DNA of 64,000 nt. Source: Pochonia chlamydosporia 170. Lineage: Eukaryota; Ascomycota; Sordariomycetes; Hypocreales; Clavicipitaceae. Below, piece after piece: positions 57,201-64,000 of the stretch. Each line of letters begins with the position of its first letter. Position 1 is the first letter of the stretch. The stretch lies in NCBI RefSeq assembly GCF_001653235.2, contig NC_035791.1, positions 124,001 to 188,000 on the forward strand, in the 5' to 3' direction. The notes under the pieces were generated by a model. The model was not told the origin of the DNA. It saw only the letters and a list, made by a program, of their open reading frames with translations, and did not search any database. The translations under genes were made by a program, and so were the position numbers.

Positions 57201-57850
57201 TATTCTGGGAGTCGTCCTGGGAGTTATCTTGTGAGTCTTCCTGGGCGTCTTTCCGAGCGTCTTCCTGGGAGGCATCTGAGTCTTTCTCTCTTAGGAGGGT
57301 CTGTCTTCGGGGCCGGGTTTAGGGTCTTTCGATGTCTGGGGACAGGGTTCTCGCGAGTCTCTTCCTATTGCTAGCCTGCATGCGGGCTGGAAGCTATAGG
57401 GTTCTTCTTTGATAGCTAGGAACCTAATTCTGGGCCCTTCCATCTAGCTGGCCGGAAGGGGGTTCCTTCTAACCCGAAAAGGTCCTAATTGGCTGACTAG
57501 ATAGCTGGCCAATTAGCTGGCTAGCTGTCTGTTGGGAAGACAGCCGGGAAGACAGCCAGCTAGAGGGCTCTCTAGAGGGCCCTGCAGAAGGCTAGGATAG
57601 GGAAGAGACTCGCGGGAGGGTGGAAATATTCGATTTCCCTAGGATACCGTGGACCTTACTTTGGTGTGTCTGGATTCCTAGCTTCCCTTTGCAGGCTATA
57701 CTACAGGTAGAGCATCTAGCAAGTCCTAGAGGCTATAAATCTAGGTCTGTATATTAGTCTATAGGGTGGTTCTTCCTAATGTGGTCTAAGATATCTGCAT
57801 AGATATTCCTACAAGAGGGGTAAGGGTGTAGCATCCTAGCGATTTATATA
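54246..57850 (-). mobile_element. Non-LTR (LINE-like) retroelement with N-terminal C2H2 finger, degraded
   Basis: Reading on the minus strand, the 5' part (about 57715-57650) encodes a clear C2H2 finger, CSTCSIACKGKLGIQTHQSKV followed by HG (C-x2-C-x12-H-x4-H). Farther in, the reverse transcriptase includes ILDLVNAFNRLGRGAIAGST (about 55960-55900), IWQGDSLGPLLFS near 55780, and MAYLDNIFILEKDPKGETLD (55685 down). The usual catalytic YxDD reads YLDN here, a G-to-A type change that should inactivate it. LGFFIGLLAARRSFLEGKI follows. Stop codons interrupt the frame in many places. A zinc finger before the RT recalls R2/NeSL/CRE-type elements; the exact clade cannot be told. The flanks are purine-rich tracts. 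Confidence 0.7.
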
Positions 57851-58270
57851 GAATAGTATATAAAATGCACTAATTTACATAAAAAGGCTAGAAAAGAGAG
57901 ATAAAGAGAGTATAAAGATGCATAAGAGAGGGATAAAGGGGATAAAAGAGGCAGATAGAATAGCAAAGCTAGATCTATTGCAAGAGATAGAGAAAAGAGA
58001 GGTAAAGAGGCAAGCAAGAAAGCTAAGAAGCTTAGAGCTATAGCTAGATATAGAATACTAGATATCTTAGAATGTAAAGAATGCAAAAGAAGATACTAGA
58101 TATCTTAGATATCTAAGCTAGAAGCTAGAAGCTAAAAGCTATAGCTAGAAGCTTAAAAGCTTAAAAGCAAAGAGGATAGCTAAGAAGCTTAGAAGCTAGA
58201 AGCTTAAAAGCTTAAAAGCAAAGGGGATAAAGATAGAGAGAAAGAAGGGAAAAAGCTAAGGGAAAAGCTA
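57851..58270. repeat. Purine-rich low-complexity tract with short AGCTTAAAAGC-type repeats
   Basis: AGAGATAAAG-like sequence, then repeated GAAGCTAGAAGCTTAAAAGC units around 58110-58220. No coding signal. Confidence 0.6.
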
Positions 58271-58279
58271 GATATTAAT

Positions 58280-58560
58280 AGGCAGATTCCCCCTATTATC
58301 TCTTGCAAGAAAGCTCCTATTATCCCATGTAAATTCCCCTATTTTCCCCTGTAAATTCCCCCTTAATTTATTTGCAAGCCTCCCCCTATTATTCCCTGTA
58401 AAATCTCGTATTAATTCTTGGAAAAAGCCTTCTAATTTAATAGTAAGCCTCCCCCTATTATCCCCTGTAAAGTCCCCGAAATCTCTCTTTCTCAAGTGCC
58501 CGCAAAGTCCCCAGATTCCCTCTTCTTCAAGTGCCTGCAAAGTCCCCTTTACAAAACTCT
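58280..58560. repeat. Imperfect tandem repeats of a CCCCTATTATCCCCTGTAAA-type unit
   Basis: Successive units contain CCCTATTAT(C/T)CC(C/T)TGTAAA, followed by units with CAAGTGCC(C/T)GCAAAGTCCCC. Translation on the minus strand gives a repetitive peptide, which I regard as a by-product of the repeat. Confidence 0.65.
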
Positions 58561-58639
58561 ATTATCTTCCGGATGCCCCTAACCTTAGAGTCTTAGAAAT
58601 CCCTAGAACCCTCTAAGCCTTAAATGCCCTCTAGTCCCC

Positions 58640-59285
58640 AAAAACGGTCTATTTTTCCGGAAGCCCCTTATACCTCATCCCCAGTCTCTCACAAAGTCCC
58701 CGGAATCCCTCGTCCCCAGTCTCCCTCACAGTCCCCAGAGCTCTTATCCCCAGTCTCCCTCACAGTCCCTCGCAGTCCCCAGAGCCCTCTTTCCCAGTCT
58801 CTCACCCAGTCCCCAGAGCCCTCTTTCCCAGTCTCCCTCGCAGTCCCTCAAATAGTCCCCGGAATCCCTCTTCCCCCAGAGCTCTCGTTCCCAGTCTCTC
58901 TCACAGTCTCTCACAGTCCCTAAAGCCCTCTTCCCCAGTCTCTCTCGCAGTCCCTAGAGCCCTTATCCCCAGTCTCTCTCGCAGTCCCCAGAGCCCTCAT
59001 CCCCAGTCTCTCTCACAGTCCCTCGCAGTCCCCAGAGCCCTCTTCCCCAGTCTCCCTCACAGTCCCTCGCAGTCCCCAGAGCCCTTATCCCCCTTTCCCA
59101 GTCTCCCTCACAGTCTCTCACAGTCCCCAGAGCCCTCTTCCCCAGTCTCCCTCACAGTCCCTCGCAGTCCCCAGAGCCCTCTTTCCCAGTCTCCCTCACA
59201 GTCCCCAGAGCCCTCTCCCCAGTCTCCCTCGCAGTCCCCAGAGCCCGCTTCTCCCAGTCTCCCTCACAGTCCCCCGTATTCCCTC
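58640..59285. repeat. Pyrimidine-rich minisatellite, about 40-bp composite unit
   Basis: Many copies of CCCCAGTCTCCCTCACAGTC plus CCTCGCAGTCCCCAGAGCCC, with unit lengths varying by deletion or addition of the submotifs CACAGTC, CGCAGTC and CAGAGCCCT. The plus strand is largely C/T. Unlike the flanks it keeps CpA dinucleotides, so it shows little RIP. Confidence 0.85.
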
Positions 59286-59409
59286 TAATAGAGCCCATAA
59301 TCCTACCCTAGAGAGCCCCCAGCACCCTTCCCCCCTGGAAGCCCTGTAAATTTCCCCCTATATTCCCTCTTATAGAGCCTCTAGCACTCTATTTCCCTCT
59401 AAATCCCCT

Positions 59410-59515
59410 ATAAGGGCCCCCGTGCGCACTATTCCGTTGCCCCCCCTCACTAACCCACCGACCTAATCAGGGCTCCGGCCTCGCCTCCCCGGCTTCGCAA
59501 GCCTCTTTTTATTTT
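59410..59515. other. GC-rich island between arrays
   Basis: About 100 nt with clustered CCCCCC, CCGGCCTCGCCTCCCCGGC and CpG sites, standing out from the AT-rich surroundings. No gene is recognised. Confidence 0.5.
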
Positions 59516-59564
59516 CCGCAATAATAATTAGTACTAGAAAACAAAAAAATCGACTTACGGCTCT

Positions 59565-59800
59565 AAAAGGGGGTCTAGGTTAGCTAGCTTAGAGGGGGGG
59601 GCTAGCAGATAGCTTCTATAGAGGGTCTAGGTTAGCTAGCTTTCCTAGGGTCTAGGTTAGCTAGCTTTTTAAGAGTCTAGGTTAGCTAGCTTTTAGGGAG
59701 TCTAGGTTAGCTAGCTTTTAGGAAGTCTAGGTTAGCTAGCTTCTCTAGGGTCTAGGTTAGCTAGCTTTTAGGAAGTCTAGGTTAGCTAGCTTTTCTAAGG
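59565..59800. repeat. Tandem repeat, unit about 22-24 bp (GTCTAGGTTAGCTAGCTT)
   Basis: About eight copies of GGTCTAGGTTAGCTAGCTT or AGTCTAGGTTAGCTAGCTTTT with variable 3-8-nt spacers. The core AGCTAGCT is palindromic. Confidence 0.85.
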
Positions 59801-60280
59801 CTTAAGCTACTAGCTATAAAAGAGAGCTTAGATAGCTAGCTATAAAAGAGAGCTTAGACTAGCTAGCTTTTCTAAGGCTTAGAGCTACTAGCTATAAAAG
59901 AGAGCTTAGATTAGCTAGTTTTTCTAAGGCTAGAGCTACTAGCTATAAAAGAGAGCTTAGACTAGCTAGCTTTTAGAAAGTCTAGGTTAGCTAGCTTTTC
60001 TAAGGCTAGGCTAGCTAGCTATAAAAGAGAGCTTAGATTAGCTAGTTTTTCTAAGGCTAGAGCTACTAGCTATAAAAGAGAGCTTAGATAGCTAGCTTAA
60101 AAGGCTTAGTTAGCTAGTTTCTAAGGCTTAGAGCTACTAGCTATAAAAGAGAGCTTAGATTAGCTAGCTTTTTCTAAGGCTTAGAGCTACTAGCTATAAA
60201 AGAGAGCTTAGATTAGCTAGCTTTTCTAAGGCTTAGAGCTACTAGCTATAAAAGAGAGCTTAAAATAGCTAGCTTAATAG
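59800..60280. repeat. Tandem repeat, unit about 55-65 bp (ACTAGCTATAAAAGAGAGCT)
   Basis: At least nine copies of ACTAGCTATAAAAGAGAGCT joined by TAGATTAGCTAGCTTTTCTA and AGGCTTAGAGCT. The unit shares TTAGCTAGCTTTT with the preceding array, so the second array probably evolved from the first. Confidence 0.85.
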
Positions 60281-60860
60281 AAGTATAAAATTAAATACTA
60301 ACTATAAAGTAAAAGATCTATCTCTTCTAGATAGTAAATTAAATACTAACTATAAAGTAAAAGTCTCTCTCTTTTAGATAGTAAGTTAAATACTAAATAT
60401 AAAGATAAGTACTAAAAATATATTAGAATAATCTCTATATTAGAAATAAAGTAAAATACTCTTTTTCTTTTTACTAGATAATAAGTATTAAGTTAAATAC
60501 TCTCTCTATTAATTATTATATAGAGAGTTAAATACTCTTTTTCTTTTACTAGATAATAAGTACTAATTTAACCCTAACTCTTTACTAATTATTAGATAAA
60601 GAGTTAAATACTCTTTTTCTTTTTACTAGATAATAAGTACTAAGTTAAATACTCTCTCTACTAATTATTATTTAGAGAGTAAAATACTTCTTTTCTTTTT
60701 ACTAGATAATAAGTATTAAGTTAAATACTCTTTCTATTAATTATTATATAAAGAGTTAAAATACTTTTCTTTCTTTTTACTAAATAATAAATATTAAGTT
60801 AAATACTCTCTTTAATCCTAATTATATATAACTTTAGGTAAAATTCTCTCTAAATTTTAG
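60280..60860. repeat. AT-rich tandem repeats (TTAAATACTCTTTTTCTTTT family)
   Basis: Repeated TTAAATACTCTTTTTCTTTT, followed by ACTAGATAATAAGTA(C/T)TAAGTT and AATTATTATATAGAG-type segments, about 60-115 bp per composite unit. Confidence 0.75.
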
Positions 60861-63800
60861 GTATAATATTAAATACTATAAGAGACTAGCTTAAAAGCTT
60901 TTATAAATTAGTATTATTAATAGTAACTTTTATTATAAAAAGAAGAAAAAAAGAAAAAAAAAGAAAAAAAAGAGATAAATATAATTTCTAATAGTACTCT
61001 TATAAGATTTAAATAAGCTTTAATTTAAAATTATAATAGGTTTTTTAATAGCTTTTCTTATATATTTATCTTCTTTTTCTTTAAGATTTAAGTATTATAC
61101 TTAAATCTATAATATACTCTTTTACTACTTACTTTTATATTTACTTCTCTCTACTTATAAGTAGGTTTTAGTAGCTTTCTTATTACTTTTATCTTAAATT
61201 TTACTCTTATTAGAATATATATATATATAAGTATTAATATAATAAGTTTATTATATAAATAAATACTCTTATATAAGACTATTTTATTATAATTACACTC
61301 TTACTAATAGTACTTATAAAAATAATCTATTTACTTTTTTTATTCTTTTATCTTTTTCTCTTTTAATATTATAAATTAAATACTTTCTTTTTAAGTAAAC
61401 TTTATAAATCTTCTATTTTTACTACTAAATATTAACCTATTATTACTTTTTATACTTATTATTATCTAACTTATTTTATATTATATTTTTTATTATTACT
61501 TTTATATATTATTTACTTTTAATTTACTATTATATTTATTATTCTTAATACCTTTTAGTATTTCTCTTATAGTAATAATCTATCTTATTATTATTTTAGT
61601 TATTATAAGACTAATTCTAACTTTAATAATAAAAAGCTTTATAATAATAAGAAGAGTAAATAGCTTTATAAGGTATATTAAAATAACCTATATAAGAAAA
61701 TATCTAACTTTTACTTATATTATATAATTTACTTAATATAATATATTACTAATAAAAGAGCTATTTTATTTTTATTTTTACTATTAAAGCTAATTTTAAA
61801 TATAAAAGTCATATTATATTAAGCTTATAGCTAAATTTCTTACTTTTAGCTATTATTATAATACTATTAAGTTTACTATTTAAGCTAATTATAAGTCTAA
61901 TAAGATTACTTTTAGCTTTATTATTACTATTAATTTTAGCTATTATAAGAAAAGCTTATATAATAACTTTATTTTATTACTTTTATATTATAATCTAGCT
62001 AATTCTTTCTAGTAAATTATAACCTTTTTAACTAAATAATACTATCTTTTATTAGCTTTCTAATAGTATTTATAATATTTACTATACTATTTACTATTTA
62101 GTTAATATTATTACTAGTTTTATTATAGTTTAAAAGTAATATAATATTATACTTTTATTAGTTTATTATTCTTATTTAACTTATTATTATTATTAATATT
62201 AATCTAGCTTATTATTATTACTATTTAGCTTATTATCTTTTATATTATTATTTATATTTAACTTAAAGCCTAAAAAGAATAAAAAGAATAACTCTAAGAA
62301 TTCTCTTATTTTTATTAGTATTTTATAGTAATTATCTAAATACTTAGGATTTACTTATTATTATTTAATATATCTCTAATAAAGCTTAATTTATATTTTA
62401 CTTATTACTTTTTTAAGCTTATTATTATTTTAATTTAAGTTATATTATTATATTATATATTTATATACTTATTTTTCTTATTTAATTTAACTTATTATAT
62501 ATTTTATATATACTTTTAAGTAAGAAATAATTAATAATTAATATTATTTAAATTTTACTTTACTTAAGCTTATTATTTTCTTTAATTTAATACTATTTAG
62601 ATTTATTACTTATTTGAATATCTTTTTATTATAACTTAAATCTTATAGGTATTTTAGTATTCTTTATAGCTTTTAATAGCTTTTATATTAGTTATATATA
62701 GCCTATTTATTTTACTAGTATATTTCTTTATTATCTTTATTATAATATATTTTTAATAGTTAGAATTTTCTTAATCTTATATTTTTTATAGTACTTATTT
62801 TTATTTTATTATTATAAGATTTAAGCCTAAATAAAAGTTTATAAGATACTAAAAGAAAATTAAGTTAATTACTATATATTTTAGTAGATTTATATAAAAG
62901 ATATTATAAATACTTCTTAAAATATTTAGTTAAACTAATATAAGAATTAATACTTTTATTATTATATATTTTAGTATTATTTAGTTAAATTTTCTATATA
63001 ATTAATTAGTTTTATATTATAAAGATTTAATTATATTAGGTTATTTACTTAATAGTATTTTACTAGTTATTTATTATAATTTATATTTTCTTATTTTTAT
63101 TATTATTATATATAATTAATTATTATTTATATTAGCTTTTTTCTCTTTAGAAATAATATAAAAAGTATTAAGCTTATTCTTTTAAAAGGTTTAAAAGTTA
63201 ATATAATATTAGGTATAAATTAAACTAATTTTAAATTATATATATAAAAGGTATAATTAAAACTTATTTTAGTTATAAATAAGTCTTTATTATTAAAACC
63301 TAATTAGTAAGATAAAAGATAAATAAGCTAATAATACTAAGAAAAGCTAATTATTATATATAAGATTATTTATACTTTTTAGTTTATATATTTTATACTT
63401 TATTAGCCTAAAATAAATAACTTTAAAAGCTTAAAGTAACTTAAAAAATAGTATACTTTTATATAATTAATTAATAATAATTATTATCTTTATATAATCT
63501 AAATAATTAAAAGTCTTTTAATTATCTAAATTAAATAATATTTAATTATTTTAGTCTTTCTAAAGACTTTAGTAATTTTATTTAATAGTATATCTTTATA
63601 AGATATAATTTATAGTAAAAAAGAAACTTTTTAGCTAAATAATTAAAAGTCTTTTAATTACTCTAAATTAAATAATATTTAATCTTTAATTACTTTAGTC
63701 TTTTTAAGAGACTTTAAATATTATATAATAATATATCTTTATAAGATATAACTTATAATAAAGAAAAATACTTTTAATTAATAAGAAATATAATAAATAA

Positions 63801-64000
63801 ATATTAAATATATTAAATAAATAGCTTAAATTAAAAAATTATAATTAAGTTTATTAATTAAGATTTATCTAGCTAAAAAGTATTAAAAGTTATTTTAAAA
63901 GAGACTAATTATAAATAATAAGTAATATATTATTATTTTACTTTTTTTATCTTTTATTTTACTTATTTAAATATTTACTCTAACTCTAAGAAAGAGAAAA
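60860..64000. repeat. Extremely AT-rich RIP-type block
   Basis: About 3.1 kb of nearly pure A/T with sparse AGCTTA and CTTTTA motifs and stops in every frame. It contains a strongly mutated copy of the 52.5-53.1 kb repeat (63380-63955). No gene and no telomeric repeat. Confidence 0.75.
63380..63955. repeat. Repeat family copy 2, heavily AT-shifted
   Basis: Collinear with 52490-53085. Examples are TATTAGCCTAAAATAAATAA against TGTTAGCCTAAAACGAACAC, and TTAAATAATATTTAAT at 63531 and 63668 against TTAAATAGTATTTAAT at 52661 and 52806. Nearly all differences are C-to-T or G-to-A. Confidence 0.7.

Noticed and set aside
58268..58923. Repetitive peptides on both strands
   Set aside because: They are translations of the tandem repeats and have no independent coding signal.
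59570..59800. GGTTAG inside repeats as possible telomeric DNA
   Set aside because: The unit is GTCTAGGTTAGCTAGCTT, not TTAGGG; no true telomere array is present.
59565..60280. CRISPR-like appearance of repeats and spacers
   Set aside because: This is a eukaryotic genome, the spacers are not unique, and the units are a plain minisatellite.

Overview
This window is filamentous ascomycete DNA (Pezizomycotina; Hypocreales is possible, but nothing here fixes the order). The genes have short GT-AG introns of about 50-70 nt on both strands, long intergenic spaces, Zn2Cys6 and HET-domain genes, and AT-rich blocks whose decayed retroelements are full of TpA-type changes, as expected from repeat-induced point mutation (RIP).

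Region by region. (1) 1-7.3 kb: the N-terminal part of the oligosaccharide flippase RFT1, a cupin protein and a two-exon siderophore-type MFS transporter, all on the minus strand. (2) 7.3-14 kb: mostly gene relics. A cytochrome P450 keeps its heme loop and K-helix but has a frameshift, and beside it lie one or two unidentified genes that look damaged. (3) 14.3-33.5 kb: the core of the window, a five-gene galactosaminogalactan (GAG) exopolysaccharide cluster: agd3 (deacetylase), ega3 (GH114), sph3 (GH135), uge3 (UDP-hexose 4-epimerase) and a very large membrane glycosyltransferase, gt4c. Uge3 supplies UDP-Gal and UDP-GalNAc, Gt4c is the probable polymerase/exporter, Agd3 deacetylates GalNAc residues, and Ega3 and Sph3 hydrolyse or process the polymer. 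uge3 and gt4c are divergent and share a 2.4-kb promoter that carries a small Tc1/mariner-type MITE. (4) 33.5-38 kb: an AT-rich, RIP-like stretch with a direct repeat, an inverted repeat, a decayed gene for a bacterial-type GlcG/HbpS-like protein, and fragments of a UstYa-family and a possible F-box gene. (5) 38.4-47.2 kb: a small membrane protein with two HxxHC motifs (UstYa-like), an ABCC-type ABC transporter and a Zn2Cys6 regulator. This may be a small metabolite or transport locus. (6) 48.4-50.4 kb: a HET-domain protein. (7) 50.6-64 kb: a repeat graveyard. It holds a RIP-degraded Ty3/gypsy element, a zinc-finger non-LTR retroelement on the minus strand, several tandem-repeat arrays and about 3.7 kb of extremely AT-rich sequence. 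One repeat segment near 52.5 kb recurs near 63.4 kb in a much more mutated form. No telomere repeat is seen.

Exon boundaries were worked out by hand for the MFS, agd3, ega3 and gt4c genes, and each reading frame closes exactly. Exons of the ABC transporter and the transcription factor are only approximate. No RNA genes or CRISPR arrays were recognised.
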